Shown one piece after another: positions 38,301 to 47,000 of a stretch of DNA of 64,000 bases. Both the position numbers and the translations under genes were made by a program. How positions within the stretch are numbered: position 1 is the stretch's first letter; every line of letters starts with the position of its first letter. Under the pieces are notes generated by a model. It had not been told where the DNA came from and made no database searches. It saw only the letters and a list, made by a program, of their open reading frames with translations. The DNA comes from Hydractinia symbiolongicarpus (Eukaryota; Cnidaria; Hydrozoa; Anthoathecata; Hydractiniidae): NCBI RefSeq assembly GCF_029227915.1, contig NC_079876.1:25136328-25200327 (forward strand), read 5' to 3'.

Positions 38301-38820
38301 ATCATGAACTTCTTTAAAAAGTCATCCTCTATTACTTTTTTCTCCATAGCATCTTCCACTTTATATGAACGGTACATCGCCGGACATTACTTCGAATGGA
38401 CACTCCTCCACACCAAATGATAGTTTTGGAGTCCTCGTGGTAAGTTTGAATCTCTCTCAAGTTGATTTTGTTAAAGTTCCATCACTTTGTACATACAATT
38501 GCTTTTCCTGTCTTGCGAGTGAGTTGCTCCGTAAATCACCCGACAAGCGCCTGTTGTATTTTTTGTAATCCCTTCTTTAAAATTTATTTGCTTTTAAACA
38601 TTTAAATAAGTTATCCAAAATGCATTATTGTATGAAAAATACATCAAACATGCACGGTATTTCATGTTTTGGGCAGTGTTAAAAATTTATGAAATAAGGT
38701 CGATATGCCAGGAAAAAGAATTTGTCATAAATTTTGAGTTCAAATGGCCAATCAGAACAATGTTCTTTTTTAAAATATTAAATCTTTTCTTTTTTTATCC
38801 AGGGCACAAACAACTTCTAA
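17199..38820 (+). CDS. Adhesion G-protein-coupled receptor, LamG/FN3/EGF/HormR/GAIN type
   Basis: Large cell-surface receptor: an adhesive ectodomain coupled by an autoproteolytic GAIN/GPS module to a family B2 seven-helix domain that signals through G proteins. I read 37 coding exons, 4,932 nt, 1,643 residues plus stop, with every junction in phase. Order: signal peptide (1-34); ConA/LamG-like fold (about 40-264); four FN3-like modules (about 267-662); seven calcium-binding EGF domains (663-945); HormR (946-1021); GAIN (about 1022-1290) with GPS cut after His-Leu1291; seven helices (about 1310-1557); 86-residue tail. Module exon coordinates are given in separate entries. Start: the ATG at 17199 begins a signal peptide; the exon at 11.3 kb is an alternative. 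The stop is TAA at 38818-38820, in a six-codon last exon. The architecture recalls EGF-bearing receptors such as ADGRE/ADGRL4, but the N-terminal LamG-FN3 part differs, so no vertebrate name is given. Confidence 0.9.
17571..17635. repeat. 14-15-bp repeat (CTTGTTCTTCCAACC)
   Basis: Four to five tandem units of TTGTTCTTCCAACC with point changes in the first intron of the 17199 transcript. A (CAA)n microsatellite lies at about 17841-17876 in the same intron. Confidence 0.8.
18624..18701. repeat. Snap-back repeat, GACGAGG family, in intron
   Basis: CAACCTCGTTTGCAGGGC opens and GTCCTGGGACGAGATTGG closes a 78-bp hairpin-like unit related to those at 8.2 and 10.1-10.7 kb. It lies in the intron splitting the LamG domain. 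Confidence 0.65.
19532..19790. repeat. Foldback element built around a tRNA-like sequence
   Basis: Nested inverted repeats: TTGAATATCGACGTG near the left edge pairs with CGTTGATATTCAA at the right edge, and TTTAAGTGACAGCTTTT (about 19579-19595) pairs with AAAAGCTGTCACTTAAA (about 19678-19694). The left arm also mirrors the 3' half of the tRNA-like segment that lies in the right arm. No ORF; intronic. Confidence 0.6.
19641..19738 (+). tRNA. tRNA-Ser/Leu-like pseudogene or SINE head
   Basis: A class II tRNA-like segment: TGGCTGAGGGGTCTAAGGC (A box and D arm), CAGCC-CTAGAAA-AGCTG (a weak anticodon stem whose loop reads AGA), a long variable region and GTGGGCTCGAATCCTAC (B box and T arm), with TGGTGGA/TCTGTCC as a wobble-rich acceptor. 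Mismatches in the acceptor and anticodon stems and its place inside a foldback repeat argue against a working tRNA. I regard it as a tRNA-derived relic. Confidence 0.5.
20186..22465. other. Adhesion GPCR intron, no further coding exon needed
   Basis: The 20185 and 22466 exons join in phase 1 without a missing piece. The intron holds a GACGAGG-family half-site at about 20865-20883 and another at 21118-21145. I see nothing else. Confidence 0.6.
22466..26583 (+). other. Adhesion GPCR exons 4-9: four FN3-like modules
   Basis: Exons 22466-22681, 22938-23036, 24421-24506, 24591-24771, 25179-25493 and 26293-26583. Modules 1 and 2 are each split over two exons, modules 3 and 4 are single exons, and module borders are all phase 1. 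Seen features: [40 protein letters not shown] with [17 protein letters not shown]; an Asn-rich third module with [20 protein letters not shown]; and [20 protein letters not shown] in the fourth. The Leu-x-Pro-x-Thr-x-Tyr type turn and the alternating hydrophobic strands fit fibronectin type III. The first and third modules are divergent, so the fold call there is weaker. Confidence 0.7.
27163..30306 (+). other. Adhesion GPCR exons 10-16: seven calcium-binding EGF domains
   Basis: One domain per exon: 27163-27282, 27766-27891, 28612-28731, 28855-28974, 29202-29321, 29687-29806 and 30184-30306. Lengths are 120-126 nt, all phase 1 at both ends. Each begins with the calcium-binding signature D-(I/V/D)-(N/D)-E-C and has six cysteines and a G-(S/A)-Y-x-C-x-C segment. 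The tandem of equal-sized symmetric exons points to repeated exon duplication. Consecutive calcium-binding EGF domains normally make a stiff rod, here between the FN3 and HormR/GAIN parts. Confidence 0.95.
30678..31004 (+). other. Adhesion GPCR exons 17-18: HormR domain
   Basis: Exons 30678-30794 and 30895-31004. Cysteine-spaced hormone-receptor motif: [20 protein letters not shown], then [15 protein letters not shown], then [15 protein letters not shown]. The WP.T, CP.G, R.C and W....C landmarks match the HormR/HRM domain that often precedes GAIN domains in adhesion GPCRs. Confidence 0.85.
31255..31680. mobile_element. Probable MITE, GGGCGCTTATTTAGG type
   Basis: Inverted motifs CCCAGGGCGCTTATTTAGGG (left) and AATAAGCGCCC / GGTCGCTTAGTTAGGAGGGG (right), plus two GTGCTTATAAAACA/CGCTTATAAAACAC blocks, frame an AT-rich 400-bp insert in the GAIN intron. 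A related half-element (AACGCCCCTCTCCCC, AACGCCCCTG) occurs at 45898-45975. Confidence 0.5.
32195..32372 (-). mobile_element. tRNA-derived SINE copy 2
   Basis: On the minus strand GTAGTGTAGTGGGTTCGTCT (A-box-like) and GCGGATTAAATCCCGCTCAC (B-box-like) are spaced as in a tRNA head, followed by TGTTAGTGATGAG. It is homologous to the interrupted copy at 6260-6620. A poly-C tract sits just upstream (32132-32148). Confidence 0.6.
35686..35895. mobile_element. Helentron/HINE-like fragment in intron
   Basis: Contains AATGCGGTATATGAAAG and AACCCGTGGATTTATCCATG-GGCTACCGACTAGTC, then a diverged second copy of the CCCGTGGA...CTAGTC end at 35850-35895. The same motif order is found at 59396-59575. The terminal palindrome next to CTAGT resembles the 3' end of Helentron-associated elements; this assignment is inference. 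Confidence 0.45.
37130..37375. repeat. 15-bp minisatellite in adhesion GPCR intron
   Basis: About 16 units of TTTTTGTCGGCCATA with variants. A 72-bp block holding TTTTCATCGGCCATACGTTC is duplicated (37211 and 37283). Because the period is divisible by three, long open frames appear on both strands; these are artefacts. Confidence 0.9.
37813..38820 (+). other. Adhesion GPCR exons 34-37: cytoplasmic tail
   Basis: Exons 37813-37941, 38245-38268 (only eight codons), 38350-38439 and 38803-38820 (five codons and TAA). The tail starts [20 protein letters not shown] after TM7, then a basic Ser/Thr-rich stretch ending GKKRK, and closes with GVLVGTNNF. The CCVR cysteines are plausible palmitoylation sites and the Ser/Thr stretch plausible phosphorylation sites; both are inference. 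The 8-codon exon could be skipped without changing frame. Confidence 0.8.
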
Positions 38821-39947
38821 AAACGCCGGGATAAACCACAAGCGAAGAAAATGGGACGCTTGAAAACGAAAATGACTCCACGTATCCCGAAATGAGAAGC
38901 AAGGCGACGAAGTCATTCGCTTTTATTGATACATTGAAGTATTAAAAGACCAGCATTGGCTATTTATAATTTATGTTAAATTATGATAATGTATTATGAT
39001 AAACGACGATGATTAACGCGAATCGGAGAATTGCATCGTTCTGTCACCTAACAATGTATTTTTTAATGGCATCCCATATGCAACACGAAAAAGTTTAGTT
39101 TGCGCCCGTGCCCAATAAGCCCTTGGGAAAATGCGAAAAATTATTTGGAACTTACTCCAGTGAATTTATTTGATAGCACGACTTATACTGGGCAATTTTA
39201 TTACCTCTAGTGAACTTTTTTTACTTTTTGGTCTTCAAAATACGCACCTATATTTATTTTCTAAACTTCATACGAGACAATTTTAACGCGGTATTAAGTG
39301 TGCCGTTCGAAAAATGACAACAGAGCAGAATTTGTTTCTGGAACCAGTCAGCTCAAATTCCTCACATTTTTAAGAATAAGAAAATTTAAGAAAGTTGAGA
39401 TGCGAAGAACTACATTGAATAAAGCCCTGTTTCCACTAGAGCTGAGAACCACAAAAAATAGCAATACAAAAACACACTACACAATAGATAAAACTGTAAA
39501 ATTCTAATATAAAATATATACATATATATATACATAAATATTAAAATTTATATTACACATATTTACATAATTATTAAATATACACCAAAAATGAAAATTC
39601 GAAAATTATGACTAAACCATCAGTAAAAAACATCAGTAGTTAAGGCAGGCTGCCACCCTTTTTATCGAGTCAAATTTGAAGAGCTTTGATGAGGACATCA
39701 ACCTTTTTTGACAGTAAAACGAGGAGATCTGAGAACATATTCTTATTTTTTCCAACAAATTAAGAATATTTAAGGAGATTTTTTTTGTAAAGAACAAATT
39801 GCTCCTGCGTAGTATATGTATTCTTTTTTTAAAATAAAAACATGCGACAAGCTGTAAAATATAAATTCAGAAAATTTGAGAAAGCGTGGCGTGAGAGCCA
39901 CTATAAAAAGCTACTATAAAAAAGACACCCTTAAGAAATTCACCAAG
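38821..39947. other. Convergent 3' regions of the adhesion GPCR and the SNF2 gene
   Basis: The two genes converge here, so the stretch should contain both 3' UTRs. It is AT-rich with AATAAA-like hexamers (for example near 39418). An open frame at 39298-39507 has no family support. Confidence 0.6.
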
Positions 39948-41048
39948 TTAACATCCGGACATGAGGTCGTCTAGGACTGAATAGCTCGTACCTTGATGAT
40001 CAGGCGAAGAGATCTTATGGTTTGGCAAAATACTACTTTCTAAAAGCTCATCTAACACCGAAATTTCGCCTTGATTGTTCATATCATTACCTTTAAAAGA
40101 CACGGCGAACTTACCTACAGAGGAGTCAAAAGTGTTCATCACCGCAGTTGTTGAAGCTGATTTTAATGGACTCAAATAACTTGTCGAGTTCGAGCATAAT
40201 TTCAAAGGTGGCTTTTTGATTGATTTCTCTTCTAATTCTGAGTCTGAATAATGACTTCTAAACACTTCTTTTTCTTCATTGGGCGTCGAGAGAAGCTCAT
40301 CTAAAACCGTCGGGCTGTGATTGGTAAAGTTAAGAGGTGCAGGTATATAGGAAGAATTCTCCGACCGTGTCATTGCAATATCCTCATGATTCGTATCAAC
40401 AGCTCCAAATTCCATAGTTTCCAGGTTTTTCCTCTCATTCTCCTTTTCAACCACTTTAAATTTCATCTTTGGAGTGGACGTTGCTACTTTGCCAATAAAC
40501 AACCATTTTTTTTTACTTAGTTGATCATCAGAATCACTCTCACATATTTCATCATCAGAAACATTCAAATCGCGCATATATTTTGCATTGAAATTGACTT
40601 TCAGTGATTTTTTGCTATTTCTGCGTTTTTTACTTTTGTCGCTGACCAAACTCGTAGCCCTCTTAGCAAAAGGTTTTCTTTTTCTCTCAACAAGGGTTGG
40701 CTGAAGTTTCTTCTTGCTGTGGTCAAATATTTGATCAAAGGAGGAGACCGATTTCACTTCCGGGTTTCTTTTTACGTAAAATGCCATTAACATCTTTTTC
40801 CACTCTCTACTATCCGAATTCAAAACATGTGAAGCAAACTCCTTCACAGAGTTGAAACCGTGTTCTTGCGCCATTTGATTAAATTGCATCTTTTGTATGG
40901 CAGGAGGAGTGGAGCCTATAATGAACATATCAGTGCCGACCCTTTCAAAAATACCTGATGACGTCACAGGTTGTTTCGTCGTGTTTGGAGCATCTTGTTG
41001 GTTGTGTAGAGACGCTTGTGAGTGGATGTTTTGACTCTCGTCACTTTC
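39948..41048 (-). other. ERCC6L2-like last exon with HEBO-like region
   Basis: A 1,101-nt exon, in phase 0 from a TCTGTTAG acceptor to TAA at 39948-39950. A globular part near its start ([56 protein letters not shown]) is followed by basic, serine-rich disordered sequence. That sequence carries three short repeated acidic-hydrophobic motifs: [20 protein letters not shown] and [10 protein letters not shown] at the very end. The recurring (S/T)VLD(E/D)L(L/M) looks like a linear binding motif; partner unknown. Confidence 0.8.
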
Positions 41049-44000
41049 CTAACAGACAAATAGAGAAATAAAAAGAACAGAATATAGTATTTTGGAAGCG
41101 CTCAGTTTTTACTCTTCCTAGTCCCTAACAAAAGTTTTAAAACATTAGAGATTTTTTTTTATTGCTAGGTCAAATGTCTTGTCTGTGGTAAAAACGTAAT
41201 CGGTTTCATTCCTGTATAAAGGTAAGAACTTTTGTATTATATTTCCGACAGTTTTTTTAATTTTTCCTTACTCAAGGCATCACTGTTTCGTTCTCTGTAT
41301 CATTGACGGGATCATTGGCTTCTGTAAAGTCATCAAAAAGAAGTGAGCCCATAATTATATCGTTTACCGGCACTTTGTACAGCCACAGCGACACTTCACT
41401 GACGTATTTGCTGAATTCACAGAATAATTATAATAATAACGGAATAAAAAGTTTGAAATAGATGTATTAATTCTTTTGTCTGTATGTCAATGTTTAACAA
41501 TTTCGATACAACCGCAAATTAAAATGCGCCGAATTTCGTGATTATGCTTTAACCGCGAAATTAAAATGCCCGCGAAAATTAAATTAAAGTACATTAAAGT
41601 AAAGTATTCAATTTGATTGGTCGCTTACTTCTATATCCTGCTCATCATTGGCCAACTGTTGAGAATGAACATCATTCCAGAAGACGTCATGCACGGCACG
41701 TTTTGATATTTCTCCTTCTCTCTTACTGCTTCCAACAACTGACTTTGTTGAGTGAACGAAAGATACTCCTCCACACCTGTCTGCAACATGAAGGGGAAAT
41801 ATAGTAAAATGCGCACACGTAAAAAAAACTGGTAGTTGGCCACCTAGAAAAATTCAAAGCCAGAAGAAATTGATAATTTTTCAGTTTAAAGAGCAAATGG
41901 TTATTAACAAAATTTTGTTAGAAGGTAAAAACGAGTTTAAAATACACCAACAAAAATAACAACATAACAGCAACAACACCACCACTGCCAACAACAACAA
42001 CAACAACACAACAACAATAACAACAAACAACAACAACAGCAACGTGCATATCACAAAAAACCTTAAGGTCCATTCCACCACTAGAAATCAAAAACGAATT
42101 TCTTACCAAGAATATTTGTGTACAAATGCTGACTTTTCGATTTAACAAAAGTCTTATCGTCGTCTTTCTTATCCGGGCATGACTCCATGTTATAACACAC
42201 TAAAGGTGGGTTAAGCAAGACAACATCGTCATCAGCCACATCTTCAATACACTGAGATGCTTGCAGTTCGAAATTATCAGCACATGTAGCCGTCTCATCA
42301 ACTCTTTCGTTGTTCTAAAAGTGAGAATGCAGTTTGAGATTACACGTGAACAGTTTTCTATACGAATAGTCTCCTTCGTTACAGTATTCTTCAAATATTT
42401 CTCTCGTTTATTCTTACTATGTTCCTACCATGACTGCAGCCTGGCATGCAACATTATCATTATTAAAATATTCTTTAGGACATTTGGTAGCTAATTAAAA
42501 AACAGTGCCTTAAGGGAATTAAATTTTGTAAAACTGCAATGTTATCACAAACTGCAATGTTATCACAATCTGCAATGTTATCACAATCTGCAATGTTATC
42601 ACAAACTGCAATGTTATCACAAACTGCAATGTTATGACGATCTGCAATGTTATCACAAACTGCAATGTTATGAAAATCTGCAATGTTATCACAAACTGTA
42701 ATGTTATCGCAATCTGCAATGTTATCACAATCTGCCATGTTATCACAAACTGCAATGTTATCACAAACTGCAATGTTATCACAATCTGCAATGTTATCAT
42801 AATCTGCAATGTTATCACAAACTGCAATGTTATCACAAACTGCAATGTTATCACAATCTGCAATGTTATCACAATCTGCAATGTTATCACAAACTGCAAT
42901 GTTATCACAAACTGCAATGTTATCACAATCTGCAATGTTATCACAAACTGCAATGTTATCACAAACTGCAATGTTATCACAATCTGCAATGTTATTACAA
43001 TCTGCAATGTTATCACAATCTGCAATGTTATCACAATCTGCAATGTTATCACAAACTGCAGTGTTATCACAATCTGCAATGTTATCACAAACTTCAATGT
43101 TATCATAATCTGCAATGTTATCACAAACTTCAATGTTATCACAAACTGCAATGTTATCACAAGCTGCAATGTTATGACAAACTGCAATGTTATGACAAAC
43201 TGCAATGTTATGACAAACTGGTAACACTAGTCACTCTTACATGTAGAATAAAAGGCTGAGACTGAGCTTATTCTCAGGATATTCTTAATTTTTAAGGAAA
43301 TTTTAGCTGCAAGCGTGTGTTACAGAAGAAATACGACCAGCGAGACGAATTACCTTTGGTTTTACATGTTCATACTTTGCTACTACGACACCATTCTCAA
43401 TATGTTTGACTTTATTGAACGTATCCTGCGCAAAACTGCTGTTGTGATTTTTACTGAACTTGAACATGTTGACAAGTCCAAACAGTTCTCCATGGTATCT
43501 CTTGTCTCCTGCCACACCCTCGAAATATCTTCTCTCGGTCGACGTTTCAATAGCCGTGTTGGCTAATTGCTAAACGAAATATAGAAAACTATAGCAAATT
43601 ACTATAGCAGAATGCTATAGAAAAATACTATAGCATAATGCTACAGTTAAATAATATAGCAGAACACTTTAACAGAACACTATACCAGAAGACTATCGCA
43701 GAATACTTTAACAAAGTTCTATACTATAACACTATGGCAGAATTATAGCAAAATACTATAGAAGAATTCTACAGCCCTACACCACAGAAAAATATTATGA
43801 CAGAATACTATATATTATATTCTTCAAACTACACATTATCGACAGAAATAAGATGTACATTGAATTGCTCTAACTTGCCTTTCACATAACACGGTTTCAG
43901 ATCAGATGGCAGCGAATGGGCTAACAACTCTACATTTTTATGACTGGGAGTGAGGACTTGAACCTGGAACCTTATGATTACAAATACACCACCACTACAC

Positions 44001-47000
44001 CGTATCTGCTATTTTGATATGTTCTCAAACAAACAGGCAAAGAAATGAAAAAAACCGACAATCGCAAAAAGATAAATTTTACCTGTTTATATATTTGTCT
44101 TAGATACATATTTTCCTCAATCGTTCCAACCGATATAAACCGATAAACACGCACATCCCGCTGTTGTCCGATACGATAGGCACGATCCTGTGCTTGTTGG
44201 TCGTGTGTTGGATTCCACATCGGGTCGAATATAATAACAAAGCTTGCTCCAGTAAAATTTAAACCAAGTGAGCCGGCACTAGAACGCAAAAGATATATTT
44301 AAAGGTGTCTTTAATCTTGGGTATTCACATCAGAATTTTTATCTAAAAATGTTGGTTAAGCGAATTTTTTCCAACTCATCGAAACAAATAAATGGATCTT
44401 ACGTTGTCGATAGAAGACAAATAAATATGGTAGGATCACTGTTAAATTCTTTCATGATCACAACACGTTCAGCGGCATGTGTTTTTCCGTCCAATCTTCT
44501 GTAAATAAATCCCCTACTCATAACATATGCTTCCAGAATGTCTAAAAGCTATAAAATTAGTTGTTTATAGAATACACAACTCTCACCAAGCTGTAACTCC
44601 GAGCATAATATAAGGCAAGTGATTTTCGCGGTTTCGCGATCGGATTAAAAAAACCGCGAAATTAAAATGCCGCGAAAAACACATTTTTGGCTAACTGCGA
44701 AATTAAAATGCACCAAAAAACCCTATTTTTTAGGACCAATGAAAAAAATAGATGATCAAAGCAAAAAAACCTGAATCGCGATATTAAAATGTCGCGAAAT
44801 CCATGTTTTTCCTTAGCCTGCGAAATTAAAGCGCCGCGAATTTCTTAATTATATTTTAATCGCAAAATTAAAATGCCGAGAAAATTCAATTTTGCCAAAA
44901 AAATGCGAAAACTTCCTGCCGCGAAATTTTTTTCCCTTTAAGTACTAAATAGGTTGGAATTTCGAACAATACACACGCACGCATAACACGCACTTCGAAC
45001 TTGCGATAGCTCATTTTTACATTTCCACAGCGAACTTATAATCTAAAGTTGTTTAGCTAGATCCAAAATCTTTATTAATTTTTTCAATATTTCGGTCCTT
45101 TCGGGACGTAACGCGGATTGTTTCGCAAGATATGTAAAAAGTGCAGCTAGCGCATTTTCGAAGTTCTTAACATTGCATACACACCTATCGAAAAGGAACT
45201 TTTAAAATCCGCAGAGTAATGGCCAAGTAATATTTTGTTGTTTAACAAAAATCATGTCCAATGTTGCGGACGTGTACGTTACACGTATTTTTATCAATAC
45301 CTATTTTATGAGCAACTGCACTAAATATGCAAGGTTTCTAAGCAACCTTACTATAAAATATGCAAGGTTGACTTAAAGTAACCAAAATAAGCAATTTTCA
45401 AAATTGGTAAAATTTGTGCTAATCAACTGTTAAACATTTTTAGTCCAAATTTAATATCTAGTGCATTTCGGATTTAATTAGAATAAATGTCCAAAATTTT
45501 GTCGCATGGAAATGTTTGTAATAATTTTGATACGCACTAGCCTCAGAGCTAGAGACATTCAAACATCAGTACAATAAAAATTAAAAGTAAATGTAAAAAC
45601 TTAAAAGAGTAAACTTGTTTCTTCTTACTGTGGTAGAGTGAGAAAACAGTAGTATTTTATCTCTCGTCTTCTGCAACACGTTCAACAACTTCTGTAAAAC
45701 ACTCATCTTGCCACAAAACACAGGATCAGACATCCCCGCAAAGTTCGGATTCTTGTACAAATTTTCCAAAATGGGAAAGTCTTTGAAGAATTCTTCACAA
45801 AGTTGCTTAGACTGCAAAAAAAGAAAAAAAAACAAAAAAACTGAGATAATTAGTGCAAATTTTGGGTACCGTATTACTTTGAATAAACACTCTGATTAAA
45901 CGCCCCTCTCCCCTTAATGATTAAACAAACGTAATAATAAACGCCTTGTCTAACAAACGCCCCTGTTTATTTGTACCATTACAGTATTTCTAAAAAAATT
46001 ATCAATCGAAATGTCCTGGATTTCAGAACTAACGACAAGCGCCCTTCTTTTGCGTAGGTTAATAGTTAATATTGTAAAAAAATAGCAGGAAAGATGTGCT
46101 AATATTGTTTTTTCTAATTCCAGCCAAAATTATTTATACTTTCCCAATAAGATTTTTTTTTCTTTGAAATTCAACCAAATCCGCTATCTTTCAATTCACT
46201 AACTTTTTCTACCTAAGGAACAAGGAAGCGACAGGCAAAGGGCCAGTTGTGTATGCAAACATTCGTAAATATGAATAAAAAACTAGTATTACTGAGGCAG
46301 AATCAGTTAGAAATATGATCTCACCAAACTCTTTTGTGTTTCACTTTGATTATGATGAGGAAGTAACAACGCCGCATGATTTGAAATTTTTAACAACAAC
46401 TGCAAGTGCCTAAACATTTCTTTTCGTTTTTCGAAATACTAAAATAGAAAATTTGACACATATTTAACCCTTTACTGGGAAAGGACGCCATATGGCATTC
46501 GCAGGGATAGTAGGGGCGAATTACCCTGTAGTGTCATTGCGCACAATTAAATGTGTGGGATATAAAGTGGCTTTCCAACGTGATAACTCTTTTAATGTGA
46601 TTTTGGAATGCGTGAATATTCACATAAGATAACTCGATTTATCTTAAGATAACAACTTATCAGAGAAATATTTTAATATTTTTTTATTGAAAGTAACACT
46701 AACGACTGTGCTGCCTTTGATGTTAGCGCTACCCTAAGCTAACTAAAGTTATCTTAAGATTGCGAGAAGACTAGAGATTTCTAAATTTCTAAAAACGCGC
46801 TTTAGAATTAAGCACGCGGGAAGTATGGAATATTGCCCAACTTGGTTAATTATTTGAAGAATTACCGATACTTGGTGTTTATGTCTAGACGCTAACAACA
46901 AAACTCTTGGCTTAGTAGTAAGTACCTGCGACACAAGAAAAAAAAAGGTAATGAAAGTAACTGCCTTATAGGTCATACCTTCAAACAACATTGTCTAGCT

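Noticed and set aside
41881-42148. Val/Leu-rich membrane-like frames
   Set aside because: Translations of an (AAC)n low-complexity tract.
42535-43222. CRISPR-like array
   Set aside because: Units are contiguous with no unique spacers, and the context is a eukaryotic intron; the same holds for the arrays at 11.9, 48.7 and 50.8 kb.
42475-43227. Long open frames (196-250 codons) on both strands with hexapeptide repeats
   Set aside because: They are produced by the 18-bp tandem repeat inside an ERCC6L2 intron; several frames are open at once, as expected for a period divisible by three.
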